Of a DNA stretch of 64,000 nt, positions 1 through 12,340 are shown in pieces. The number at the start of each line of letters is the position of its first letter. The first letter of the stretch is position 1. Under the pieces are notes generated by a model. That model was given only the letters and a program-made list of their open reading frames with translations, made no database searches and had not been told where the DNA came from. This DNA is from Proteles cristata cristata (lineage: Eukaryota > Chordata > Mammalia > Carnivora > Hyaenidae): the NCBI GenBank assembly GCA_017311185.1, contig JAESUZ010000347.1, positions 496,001-560,000 of the forward strand, written 5' to 3'. The position numbers and the translations under genes were made by a program.

Positions 1-3000
1 CACCTCCCTGGCTCCAGGGTCTCTGTCTGTCTCATTCAAGTTGGAAAACTTAGTGGTTTTTTTTGAGAAATAGAAAAATAAAGAAGCACTAAAAAAGCCA
101 CCATCAAAATGGGAGACTAAACGGGAATATATTCGATGCCTGTTCCTCGGTAGCCCTTTGCAGTGTCCCTGAATGTGGGGACCCTACATGACCTTGGGCA
201 AGTGGTTGTCCAACCGTGGACCGCCCTTCTGTTTGCCCAGGGGGACTGGGAAGGCCCTGGACGCCCCGCCCCGCCCCGCGCACTGCCCAGAGCCTGCCCC
301 CCTCCACCCTCCCTTCCGATGGGCTCTGCTCGCTGGCTGCAGCCTCCTTTCCCGCCAGCCCCCAGGGAGCGCAGGCCTGCCCTACATAAGCCTGTGTCTG
401 GGCCAACCGGGATCTTGCACTTAATAGCAAGGATTTCAGGTGGAGACTGGAGGAGGGGGGCGGGGCACAGGGGGGCGGGGCGCCGCCAGACGGGGTGAAA
501 CTAGGCAAGATGTCCAGGGACACGGGGCCAGGCCTCCGGCCAGAGAATACAAAACCGGCAGAGACTCAGGCTGAGCTGTCGGGGAGACCCTGAGGCACAA
601 GCCAGGGCCCCTGAGGCTGGCACAGCGATGGGTTAGACCACAACACAGACAGGACCCCCCAAGAATCAACCCCTGTGTGCCATCTGGGGTATGAGACCCA
701 GGCAGCGAGGGGACCCGCTCCGAACAGTCTCTAAGGACTCGTCCCCAGAGGTTCCCTGAACTGGCGAGGGGCCGTGGGGGCAGGAGCAATGAGGGAGGAG
801 GGAGATGGTGCAGAGGAAGAGAGGGGCCCTCGCGACCTGGAGGGGGTCGGAGGTGACGGCACCTGGCACCGTGGGGGCCCTTGTAGCCCCTGGTAACTCC
901 ACCATCCACAAGCACCCCAACTCGCTGTGCCGATGCGGCTACGAGACAGGCCCCCTCCCACTCTCAGCACCCCGCTGCAGAGCCTGGGGCAAGGGAGGGT
1001 GGGAAGGAACCTGTGCGCAGACGTGAGTGTGCACAGGTGCGTGCGTGTGTAAGAGGAGGCACCTAGCCCCGCTCCCACTGTCCCCCCCATGGCCCGGGGA
1101 GCCTGAGGCTGGGGCGGCGTGTGCTCTTGGACCCAGAAGTGCACGCGCAGGTGGGGGTGAGGCTGCAGAGTCCCAGGTTGGAGAGTTGGTGAAGCTGGGG
1201 CCGTGGCAGGGCGTGGGCGTTCCCAGGGGAGCAGACATGGGGCTGAGGGGCAGCGTCCGGGCGACGGGAGCACGGGGGGGGCCTGGTGGGGTGCTAGGGG
1301 AGACCCTGCAAAGGGGCTTTGTGAGGTGGTGGGAGCATCCCACCCGCACCTCAGCCCTGCCCGTCCACGCGCTCCCCACCATGTGCCCTTTTACCCCACA
1401 TCGGGGCCACTCAGGCTCACCATGCCCCCACTGTGACCCTCAGGGACCACCCCCAGCCCCCCAAGCCCTAAAGATGGAGAATGGCTCAGAAGGAGGGGAT
1501 GAGCCCAGCCGTCCCCTAGGGGCCCAGCATCCCACGAGTCTGGGGAAGTTGGGGGGGCACCCCACCTCCCTTGGGACTGGATCCAGGTGTCTCCTTGCTG
1601 TTTTGCTTATCAGTCATCTGTCTGCTCACTGCCAGGCCACAGGCCTCCAGCCAGGCTTGCCCTTGCCAGTGAGTGGCCTGAAAGCGCCATTGTTCCAGAG
1701 GGGCTTCGGGAAGGGCGTGGAGAGCCATCAGCTGTCAGCCAGCCACCAGGGTCAGGCCCGAAGTGCCGGGCTGGGCCGGTCCCAGGAGACTCCCCAGGGC
1801 CAGTGGTGCCTGGGCAGCCAGTGGGGACCTCGGGGGGGTGGTGGCTGTGCCCGAGTGAGGCCTGAATTCAGAGGCCACCTTCCCTGCTCTTAGCCCCTTA
1901 TCCACCGTGTGACGTGTCCAGGGCCCCAGCCCCCAGAGCCTCCAGTCCAGCTAGGAAGCGGGGTGATGTCCCCGGGCGGCCCCACAGCCGAGGGCCTGCA
2001 CGCCTTCGCCCCCAGCTTCTCTCCTGTCTCTCTCTCTGTCTCGGGGTATCTCTCCACCTCTGCACCCCCTCCCATCCTGCCCCTAGCAGCCTATCCCCAC
2101 AGCAGAAGGCAGAGGTCCGCAGGTGCCGTGCCTCACCTGACAGTCTCGGCCTGCAGGGGCGCCTGGCTCCCGCACGCCCCTTCCCCGCACCCCTACCCGC
2201 TCCCCCGCCTTCTCCAGCTGCTGCCTCTCTGACACCCAGTCACCTTACGGGGAGGCACACAGGCTGTGAGGCGGTGGGAGCCTGGGCGCTGCGACCCTGG
2301 AGGTGAGGGCGTTTGTACCTTAGCAGCTGTTGCACAACCTGATTCCTCCTGTCTTCTCCCTCCTCGGCGCCAGGGCCCTCCCTTAATTTATCTTGGCTTT
2401 TCCCCTCAGAGCGCCAGCCGGGGTCCCTGAGGCCCTGGGGACTCCGTGGCTGGGACCCGGCACCGAGGGGGCCAGACGGGCGGCCCAGGGCTGGGCGAGC
2501 ACGGGAGCTCTCGGGAGCCATGGCCGGGGCTTCGGAGAGCATGCGCTGCTCTAACTGTGGAGGGGACCCAGCTCCAGGGCCACCAGGGGCTCCCCAACAT
2601 CCCGAGGAGCATGGGGGGCAGGAGGCGGCCCCCCGGCCTTCGTCACAGCGGGCAGCCACGCGGCCCAGGTCCCGTGTGTCCTGCCAAGGCTGGGCCCGGC
2701 TCAGCCCGGGCCTGTGGGAGTCGCAGGTGCCGGGGTCACCTCGGCAGGGGTGGTGCCTGGCCACCGGGCCACAGCCGGCTGGGGCTCTGCGCCCCCTCCC
2801 CGCCCACTCCAGCCCCGCGAGTCGTCCCACCACAGAGCCCCCCAAGGTGACGAGGGCGTCCTTGAGGGCTCTGGCTGTCCCACGCCAAGGTCCAGGCATC
2901 AAGGTCACTGCCAGCCTGTGCTGCAGGAAGGGGGAGGAGTGACGGGGAGGCTGGGGGAGGGGGAGGGGACATAAAAAGAGATTACATTTTTTAAAAGGTA

Positions 3001-6000
3001 CTCTAGCTGTCTGCTGACACCATCTCTGGTCTCCATCCGTTTTATAGCCTGACGGCTCAGGCTGTGGGCTTCCTCTGTCGGGCGTGCTGGGGGTAGGGGT
3101 GAGGAGCTAACCCCCACCCCCGCCACTGCGATCAGGGTGGCCTGGTAGATGGGCCACCTCTCCCCCTGCCTGGCTGCTGCCCGGGGGCTGCCCAGGCCAC
3201 AGGAGCCCAGCCCCTGGCGGGACAAGGGCAGCCGGCGCAGGTGGGCCCCCGAGGGAGGACCGGCCCCCCGCTGGCGGCCACTATCGCGGCCCATCTATCC
3301 CCCCTGACAGGTCAATTTTCTCCCATGTTTTACAGAACCTTTCAGAGCAGGAAATGTGATCCAGCAGCTGATTTATGTCCTTACCTGGTCTTTGTTCACG
3401 AGCTGCCCTCTGTAGGGCTGTGCTGGGCGTCCAGGCCCTGGCCGAGGACGTGTCTCCCCAGGGGTCCCCACCCTCGGCCCCCCCCCGGGGGGCTGACTCC
3501 CGGGGCTCACCTGCGGAGGCCGTGCCAGCCAGGGGGCCTTCTAGGGAGCGTGTGAGTTCCCTGGAGGAGGGGCCGCCCTGGGCACGGCCTCTGCTCCACC
3601 TGCGCCTGGGGGTAGCCTCGTGGGGGGTCGCATCTGGGGAGGGAGGGGCTGTCCCTTGGCAGGTGCCCCCCCACCATTTGGAAGGGACGAGTGACTGGGG
3701 TAATTGTGTTCTTTACGAGTTAAGTCCACTTTTGTTTCTCAAACCGGAGTCTCCTTTGATGCTGTAGCTGAGCAGGCAGCGCACCTGGGGACCAGGGTCC
3801 GCTTTCACCAGGTCTCCGCCGGGGGAGGGAGCCGGTCCCTTCACAGCTGCCTCCTGAAGTGAAGAGTCTGCTGCGCACAAGCGAGGGGCTTGCGGTCCTC
3901 TATGAAGTGGAAGAGACCTTATTTGGGAAACTTTCAGGGGCCTCCAAGGGCAAACGGCGTCACGTGGCCCCGGCCCTCCCCCCCACAGCTGTGCTGTCCC
4001 TCCCCCCAGAGAGCCCTGCGACCCTGGACCATGGGCTCTTTCTCTGTATCCCCACGACTTCTGCATGCTTCTGCCAGGTGGAGATCCCAACACGGCCTGC
4101 TGGGAGGCCATCACGGGGCAGACTCTCCCCCACGCACCCCACTCCTGAGGGGGGACTCTGCCCCGCAAGACTAGCCGGGACCAGGCATGATTCTCAGCCA
4201 ACGGAGGAGCCCACAGCCACGGGGAAACCCAGCCGCTGGGCTCCACCTCCGTGGTAGCCCGGACGTGTGCATGACCCAGACCTTGGCCGGCAGACTCTGC
4301 TTGGCTCTGGGTGTGGACTCCTGACCCAGTCCTCAGGCGGAGACACAGGTGGAGACCCCTTGGGGTGGCCGACTGAGTATCCGGTCCAGGCTGTGCCTCC
4401 TCCAGATTCTCATCTCCCCAGGGCTTTCTGTTCCCGAGTCCACTTTTTAGCCGCCGGTTTCAGCCGGGAGAGATTCCACGATCCCTCCACCCACCCTGAC
4501 TGACGGCGAGAACAGTGCTGGCTGCTGTCAGCAGAGGCTGACTGGAGGCACTGGGCGGATACAGGCCACCAAGCTGACACTGAGTTAGGACTTGAGACTC
4601 CACTGGGAGGGGACTGTCGTCCAGGCTATACTCACCTACCCACCCGTCCACCTATCCGCCTACCGACCCACACACCCACCCACCTGCCCATCCATCCATC
4701 TGTCCCGCTGTCCACTCATCCATCCTTATCTATCTATTCCTATCTCTGCCCTTCTACCTCCCTGAGGAGGGCTCCGGTGCCCGTACGACACAGTGAGGCC
4801 ACAATGGACACGGGCCCTTGCATTAGTCTTGATCTGGAGGAAGAGACAAAAACATGTGAGTCCAGGGGGCTTGGGTACATAGAACCCAGTGGGCGAAGGG
4901 GAAGGCCGGGAGGCTTCCAGGAGGAGGAGACTGAAGCTTTGAGATGGTGAGGACGACTAGGCAGAAGCCAGGTAGGCTTGGTTTCTTCAAGGAGCGAAGA
5001 GCAGAGTTGGGGGCCAGGCGGGGACCCGGAGCTGCAGAGCAGACGAGACGGGGCTCCTTCCCAGCCCGTCTACCGACGGGAGAAGCTCGAACAGTCCCGG
5101 GTTTTGGTGGCTGTGGCTGCTGCCCTAGGGGCGGGGGATCCGACGGGATGGGGCACACCAACCAGCCAAGGGACCCCGACACCCAGCTCTAAGGGGCTCC
5201 CCAGGGTCCAGCAGAGCCTCTCCTCCAGCCCCAGGCCCCTCCTCTCCCAGCTGGGCCCCCACCCTCCAGCCCAAACAGGCATTGTAGCAAAAGTTGCCAA
5301 GAGGCCGGGCCGGCTTCACGGAGGAGCAGCCGGCAGGCCGCGGGCCGCACTCAGGAGAGTCCTGTTTCCTGCTGCCTCAAAATTCGGAGTAAATGATGCT
5401 TTCAGCTCATGCTTTGTGCCTGGGTCAATGGAGCAGGTGCGAGAGTTGAGGAGGCAGGAGCCCCATGTGCGACCCCAGCCGTGCCCTGCGCCTCGTAGAC
5501 TGAGTCCCAGAAGCCCCGAGAGCAGAGATGGGGACCCGTGTGAGCAGACGTGGGGACCGAGCGACCTCAGGGCTGTCGCCCGTTTTCAAGGCAGGGTGCG
5601 GACTGGCCTCACACAGCATGAAGACGAACGGGAAACTGTGTGCTGTTTACATTTTTCTTTACGTGGAAAGACAGGAAACAGCCGTTGAAAACACCGTGAC
5701 AAATGGAGGGCCGCGAGGAAGAGGAGGCCTGGTGCCCTCGGACGTTTCGGGGCGTTTTCCCAGCCTTCTGAACACGCCCGTGTTCTCATTCTGCGCCGGG
5801 CCCCACAGGGCACGTGGCAGGTCCCGCAGAGACAGAGGAGACTCACTCTTGCCCGCGGCCGGCGGGGGGGAGGGAGGGCGCATCCCGGAGGCCCGGCCTG
5901 GGGACCTCTCAGGAGTCGGCTGTTCCCGCGACTCCCACTCCCAGACCTGAATGCTAGTGACTTCCGTCCCCCATCAGCTGAGAAACTGAGGTGACCTTGT

Positions 6001-8940
6001 GCTCAGCCCCCAGGGAGGAGCTCACCACACAAAGGGTCCCTTTCAAGACGCCCCTGTTAGGGGCTGGGGCCCTCAGGAAGGGTGGGGGCGGCCCGGAGGA
6101 GTCGGGGCCGCTCGCCCTCTTGGGCCCCGGCCGCCACGGCCCCGCAGGCCCGGCACAGGGGACCAGCCGTCTGCGGGCAGCGCACGGGCCCAGGGCTGGC
6201 TGAGCCCGCGTGACAGGGTGTGGAGCAGCCACCGAGCACCCTGAACCCCCACCCGCTGCAGCCGCTGGTGACCACACCGGCCTGCGCCACACGGGGGGGG
6301 TCCTCTTATTCCCAGACACGCCCCCAGGTGGGCGGGACCCCGCCTTCTGCACCAGGAGCGTGGGGACAGCCGGAGGGGCTGGGGCCAGGGATCCGGGTCT
6401 GGGGGACCTTTGTCACCAGCCCCGACCCCTGGCTGTGCCGCGGGTGCCTGAGCCTGGCCTCGGCACCAACAGCCCCCGGCCCCGGCCTAGAATTTCACAA
6501 GCCCGCCGGAGTCATGTGAGAACTTCATCTGCGTTCATCTGGGCAGCTAACGACACGGACGGTGACGCCAGGTGGCAGTGATGGCGCCAGTGTCCGGAAC
6601 CCACCTGCTGCCCCACCTGGGACACACGACACGGCCGGTGCCGTGGCCGCCCTCTGGGTCCCCAGGGCACCCGTGAGCCACTAGCAGTCCAGCAAGTGGA
6701 GGCTGGTCTCTCCCTGGCAGAGTTAGAGGCGGGGCCGCACGGTGGCCTCTTCCAGAGGAAGGGGCGGGCAGAGCAGGGGGTGAGCGGGGTCCTTGTTGAT
6801 TAAGCACCTGCTGTGTACCGGGTCCTGTGTGAGGCTCAACTTCCTGCCTCAGCCTCAGGAGGGGGTGCGGGCAGCGCTACATTTCAGTGAAGACCCTGGT
6901 CCAGACTGCTGGCTGGAAGGTGGGAGAGGATCTGAACCTCGTTTGGAGGCTGCCGTCCCTCCTAGCTGTTTGTGTGCAGAGAGAGGAGGGCTGGGCCACC
7001 CTCCCAATCAGGGCGGGGGTCCTGCGGCGGGTCAGAGGCACAAACCACTCCCTAGCACGGGAGGGACCTGAGGGTTCACACACAGTCCCGGAGAGAGCGA
7101 ACCCGGGGGCCCAGCCCTCCCCAGAACGGGCCCCCTCCCCCCTCCATCCCTGCCAGGCCCCCAGGGACAGGCTGTCCCACACCCCCCACCATGCTGCCTG
7201 TCTCCCTCTCCCCTAGGCTGTCACAGGCTCTGATTACCTGGGCTCCATCTGCCCCGGCCTCTGCACAGCTGGGGACGCGCTCAGAAGCCCTGTCCCTCCC
7301 TCGCCTGGGCATGTCACATTCCTGCATACCTCCCCGTGGCCACTGTCCTGCTCCACCGTGGGGCAGCCATGGCCGTGGGGAGCCTGGGGGGCTGCAGCTG
7401 CTGGATGGGGGGCCTGGATACAGCCCAGCTGCGCCGCAGGGCTCCCAGCTGGGTCTCCGTCACCTCCCCCGGCCTCCTCCTCCCACCTGCAGGGAGAAGG
7501 CAGCAATTCATCACTGGGGTCCACTGGGGGGCTCCCGTATCCTGCGGGCAAGGGAAGGGCTTCCCCAGGAGGGGGCTGTCCCTTTCCAGAACCACGTGAC
7601 TTTCCAGGGCCGCCCCTCCTCCACTGTGGGTCACTGTGGGCAGGGCCCCTGGGCTTTGTGGTATTTGGACAAACCCTACTTGGGGCACACCTTTTAGGGG
7701 GGCAAGTGACACCTCTTTGATCTCTGGGTGGCTGCCCTGGGGGGTCAGTTCTAGGGAGGTCTCCCCCTTTCGGGGGCCAGCCCAGGTGGGCCAGGGGAGA
7801 CCCGGCAGCGCCCACCTATGGGGCTGGAGAGGAAGACAGGCAGGGGGCCCCAGGACCTCCCGGCCCCTGCAGGCCGCACCCCTCCTCCCTCTTGGAGCCT
7901 CCGGGGATCTCTCCCTGGCTGACCTGGGGAGCTCACAGCTGCCGCCAGAACCCCCTCCCTAGATGTAGCCTGGGGAGTAGGAGTGATGCTTTGTGCCCCC
8001 TCTCCCGCCGGCCCCTCAGGGGGTCCCTGGGGCGGCACAGGCTGAGTGTGTGCCGGGGTCTCAGCCCCGGCCATGTCCCAATAGACGGGGCTGAGGCTGG
8101 GCAGGAGGTAGCCATGGGGCACCCTGGCTGTCCTGGGCCTGGCGTCCTGGCCCAGGAAGGACTGAGGCCCAGAGCAGACCTGGCAGCTGTGTGGCCTGGT
8201 GGCTATGGGTCAGGTGCCACCGGGGTCAAGTGCCACCTCTTGACCTGTTTGGTGTTTCGGGAGAATGAAATCAGGTGGAGAACGTGCTCAGAAGCAGCCC
8301 CTGCCTTTCCTGTGGCCCCAGACCCCCCTCCCGCCCCGACAGGAAGGGGCACGCCTGTGACTCCCCGCCCCCGGGGCCGCCCGCGGTGCAGAGAGGGCGC
8401 GCGCGGCTCGTGCGCGGCTCCCGCGTCCAGGTGCGCCTCCTGCGCCTGTGTGTCCGGGCAGCTCCGCCCTCGGGGCTGGAATTTTTAGAAAAGGGAAGAA
8501 AGCATGTGGATGGAAGCAGGCTTCTCATCTCGCCGAATCTCCACGACCCCTCTAATTGCAAGATGATAATGAGATTCAGGGGCGTTTCCTCCTGACCAGG
8601 ACTACAATCTGCAGCTTTGAGGAACATCGCAGGCCTCACAGTGTCCCCCCTCCTCAGCCCGGCCACACAGGAGCCCCTCCCTGGTGGGCGGGGGACACAC
8701 TTCTTCTACCAGCTGCTGGACGGGACCGGCCAAGGGCTCCCATCTTGGACAAGAGAAAGGCGGCCCTGTCAGGGCCACACAAGGCTCCTAAAGCTTGCCG
8801 GCCAGGGGTCAGGTCCACAGTGTGTACAGTGTTCACACTCTTTCCCCTAACGTGTCCTGAAGCGTCCCCTTGGCTAGTCCCACAGGCACCACGCTGGACT
8901 CCAGCATCAGCTGGAAGAAACTGCCCTCAGCTCAGCCCGG
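1..8940. other. Upstream intergenic DNA, no supportable gene
   Basis: GC-rich unique sequence. Many open frames occur on both strands, but they overlap one another, have proline/glycine-rich composition typical of GC-rich noncoding DNA, and show no family I recognise. A MIR- or L2-like scrap may lie at about 6,800-6,860 (TTAAGCACCTGCTGTGTACC). Two less GC-rich islands (about 2,980-3,060 and 8,480-8,590) stand out and could be regulatory. Confidence 0.6.
4630..4745. repeat. Degenerate tetranucleotide repeat (CCAC/CATC/TATC type)
   Basis: An imperfect run of four-base units: first CCAC/CCTA, then CATCCATCCATC, then TATCTATCTATT. Typical of a decayed microsatellite; no coding or structural role is evident. 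Confidence 0.75.
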
Positions 8941-8944
8941 GGGC

Positions 8945-9095
8945 CGCGGCGAGCAGTGGACTCTGCAGTCACAGCCATGCGGCTGACATCTCAACCCCGC
9001 ACTCAGGGGTCATGTGGCCTTGGGCAAGTTGCTCTGCCTCTCTGAGCCTCAGTTTCCCCATCTGTAAAGTGGAGCGGGTCACAGGGATTGCCGTT
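8945..9095 (+). mobile_element. MIR SINE (ancient mammalian)
   Basis: Contains the MIR core and 3' part in forward orientation: GTGGCCTTGGGCAAGTTGCT, then GAGCCTCAGTTTCCCCATCT and GTAAAGTGG. These are diagnostic of MIR. Confidence 0.85.
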
Positions 9096-9320
9096 GGCTG
9101 CCTCTACCAAGAGCCCCAAAATAGCAGGCGGCTCCAACAGCAGAGGCTCCGTGGTGGTGGGTGGGCCCACGCTGGGCCTGCTCCCCTCCCGCGGCCTCCA
9201 TCCTTGGGTCCGAGGATCAGTCGTTCTTCAGCAAACGCTATAGAGGTTGCGCTTTAGTAGGCGAGACCGTCCAGAAGCTCGCAACACGACAAATAGTAGT
9301 AAATTAAAGGGCATGTCGAG

Positions 9321-9530
9321 GGGAGCTGGGGGGCTCAGTCGGTTAAGCGTCTGACTTCGGCTCAGGTCATGATCTCAAGGTTTGTGGGTTCGAGCCCTGC
9401 GTCGGGTTCTGTGCTGGCAGCTCAGAGCCTGGAGCCTGTTTCAGATTTTGTGTCTCCCTCTCTCTGCCCCTTGCCCTCTCTGTCTCTCTCTCTCAGAAAT
9501 AAATAAACTATTAAAAAATAAATAGAAAAA
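9321..9530 (+). mobile_element. CAN-SINE (SINEC), full length
   Basis: The tRNA-like head begins GGGGAGCTGGGGGGCTCAGT; B box GGTTCGAGCCC; a CT-rich body and an A-rich tail (AAATAAATAAACTATTAAAA). It is an older type than the young subfamily seen in the gene (has GGCAGCTCAGAG, lacks GACTGCCAG). Confidence 0.93.
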
Positions 9531-11749
9531 GGGGGGTACGTCAGAAGGCGGTTCCCTGGGAAGACCCAGGGCTCGGCAGAGGGTGGGGAGGGAGGGGCCC
9601 CTGCTGTTCTCAGTAGGATGAGCAGAATGGCGTCCAGGGAGGCAAGGAATGGACAGAGGCATATGGGTAGGAAGACGGCCCGGGGCTAACTGAGGACACA
9701 CTCAGTGAAGGCCTGGGGAGGTCCCTGCCGGCGCCGCCGAGTGTGGCTGCAAGGGAACAGTGAGGAGGGATGGCGGGCCGCTGACCATGCAGCGCCCTGA
9801 GAGTCCAGGCTCTTCTCTGAGCACGAAGGGGTTGAGCAGAAGCAGATCCGGCCGGACCTCCTGGCCGCTGTGCGGAGCAGATGGTGGGGAGGCCAGGGTC
9901 GCAGCTCCTCAGTGAGCGGAACGCGTTGTGATCCAGGAGAGAGGCCGATGGTGACCGTAGCCTGGATCTTGGTGGAAACAGACAGTGGTGAGAGGCGATC
10001 CGGGGTGAGGCTATCCGAACGTGGCTCAGCAAGATTTCTTGGCGGACCGGATGGGAGAGATGCGCTGAAAGGGAGAAGCCAAGGATGGCTCCGGTGAAGC
10101 TGTAGTTCCAGCCATCGCATCTGCATTCCAGGCAGCAGGATGCGGAAGGAGGGGCAGGTAGGAAAGACTATTGAGAGGCTTTTCCTGAAACCGGCTCAAC
10201 CCTCCAGGTGACACTGGTGAGGTCTCAGGCACGTGAGCACGCCTGGCCACAACAGGGAAAAGAGTAACCTCGTAGGTGACGGCCCACTCTCAGCAATGAC
10301 AGGGATGCTGCTCGCAGGGCAAGGGGAGCGTGGCTGCAGATCAGGGGGCCACTCGGAGGCGCTCAGCCCAGAGTCAGCTCCCAGGGGGCACCAGCACTGC
10401 CCAGAGTCCTTGCGACCCCGGGCCGGGCGGCACGCCCCGTGGACAGGGCCTCTGGAGAGGGGCCAGCGCCGTGCGGCACTCAGAGCGGCCGAGGGAACCT
10501 GATGGCCGGGCCGTGGGCTTGTCTGCAGAGCCGCCCAGGCGCCTGGCGAACCGGGATGGGACACCGAGTGCGAGCGGCTGGGTGGCTCCCAGCACGTGGA
10601 CTTTCAGAGTCTGACGGCCTTTCTAGCGGTGAGGAGGCTGAGCCCACGGGAGAGGGCGGGACTTACCCAGGGTCCTGCCACCACTGGACCCAGAGCCGGA
10701 CCCAAGTCCCCACTCCAGGAGCAACATCATTTCCACTCTTTGGGCTGAGGAGGGAATGAGAGATTTTGGGGGGACTGAGTGGGAAGGGTCCTGCTTCTCT
10801 GGTGCACCTGTCCTGAAAGGGGGGTGGGAGAGAGGCCAGTGGCCCCCTGACCAGGCCTGTCGCTTTGTGCTAACGCCTCTCCCCCTGTGAAGACCGTGGG
10901 GCCACCACTCAGTGATGGCCTCGGACCCGCAAGCAGTCTAGAGGGGCTACCTCCTCACACAGTCCCCGGGGCTGGGGTCCTGTCACTGCAGGCCCTGGCC
11001 CCTGCCCAGACCACCCGCTGGAGCGGATGTCGCGTGCCTGGAAGCGAACAGCACAGGCGAGAAAGCACTGGAGGCGGCCGTCGTTGAGGTGGTGGCCCTG
11101 GCACGAGCCCTCTAGTTCTAGAATTCGCTCCAGGAGAGCCGTGCGAGCCCCTCCCCCTGGGCTTAATGGCACCGGGGCCTCGGATCACCAGGACCTGGGG
11201 TGCTTTTGCATGAGGGGAGCCTGGCGGGGACCCCATCCATCCATGGGACCCATGTGCACTGGGGGCGCCGATGCGACGCGCAAGGGCAGAGGGACGAGGA
11301 GAGGCTGGGAAAGCTGGGCTCCTGCCAAGCGTCTCCCCAAGGGCAGGGCGGAGCCTGGGGCTCCAGGATCAGAGTGGGGCAGGCGGGCGGGCAGCAACGG
11401 AGGTCAGAGCTGAGAGGGGGAGAAGGCGGGGGTCCGTGGTGGGCTCCCCACCGTCTTCACCTGCAGGCATCTGTTGGAATTAGGCAGGTTTCTCCCCTGC
11501 ACACGCTTTCATCGGGCAAATCCCTGGGGTTCTCCAGGGCGAGTGTAGCCAGTCAGATGGCGTGTGAAGCCGGCCCGCGTGAGAGGCAGCTGGCTTGGGC
11601 AGCCGAGGCGACCGGTGGGGGGGAGGTGAGGAGGGACGGCAGGGGCGAGGACGGCAGGGCGGGGGAGGCCGTGGCAGGGGCCAGGCCTGCTGCAGGCCGG
11701 GGCTTGAAACCTGGGAGTGTCCGGGATGCCACGGTCCTGGGGCTGGTGA
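9531..11749. other. Intergenic DNA without a gene; weak MIR fragment inside
   Basis: Unique, moderately GC-rich sequence. About 10,620-10,700 reads like a decayed reverse MIR (GGAGGCTGAGCCC, then GGGACTTACCCAGGGTCCTG). I see no coding exon, RNA gene or other element. Confidence 0.5.
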
Positions 11750-12110
11750 AGCAAAGTTCCACAACCCGGGGGCTTCACACCACGGGGGTCTATTGTCTCC
11801 CAGGTCCAGAGACCAGAGTCTGAGGTCAAGGTGCTGGCAGTTCAGCTCCTTCGGAGGGAGAAGGTGGTCCTCACTCTCTTCGGGCTGCGGACGTTGCTGA
11901 CGATCCTCTGCGTTGCTTGGCTTGGAGGTGAATCGCTTCAGCCGCGGCCCCCTCTTCACACGTGTGCTCTCTGTGTCCAAACCGCCCCTGTTTTCTGCCA
12001 GTCGTTGGATTAGATCCCATCCAACTCACCTTAAGCAGTTACACGTGCAAGGATCCTATTTCCAAATAAGGGCCCATTTCAAGGTCCTGGGGTTAGGACT
12101 GTGCATATGA
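11750..12110 (-). mobile_element. Old LTR fragment, MaLR/MLT1-like
   Basis: Read on the minus strand it gives CAGTCCTAACCCCAGGACCT, TTATTTGGAAATAGGATCCT and TGGATGGGATCTAATCCAAC. That is the layout of mammalian MaLR-type LTRs and resembles the solo LTR at 15,126. A SINE abuts its 5' end. The family name is from memory and uncertain. Confidence 0.55.
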
Positions 12111-12155
12111 TTTTTTTAAAATAAAAGTTTATTTATTTACTTATTTATTTTTTGG

Positions 12156-12187
<32 letters not shown>

Positions 12188-12340
12188 ATGTGAGCGGAAG
12201 AGTGGAGAGAGGGAGACACAGAATCCAACAGCTCTGAGCTGTTAGCACAGAGCCTGACGCAGGTCTCGAACCCATGAACCTCGAGATCAGGACTTGAGCC
12301 GAAGTCGGACGCCTAACTGACTGAGCCCCCCAGGCTCCCC
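12111..12340 (-). mobile_element. CAN-SINE, reverse orientation
   Basis: T-rich start (reverse of the A tail), a long GA repeat at about 12,159-12,182, then the reversed head ending GACTGAGCCCCCCAGGCTCC. Somewhat diverged. Confidence 0.92.

Noticed and set aside
1027..1893. Open frame of 288 codons in the upstream region
   Set aside because: No ATG context, domain or homology that I recognise, and equally long frames occur on the other strand; typical of GC-rich noncoding DNA.
12159..12182. GA repeat as an independent microsatellite or CRISPR-like array
   Set aside because: It is the reversed CT tract of a SINE. No spaced direct repeats of CRISPR type exist in the window, and none is expected in a mammal.
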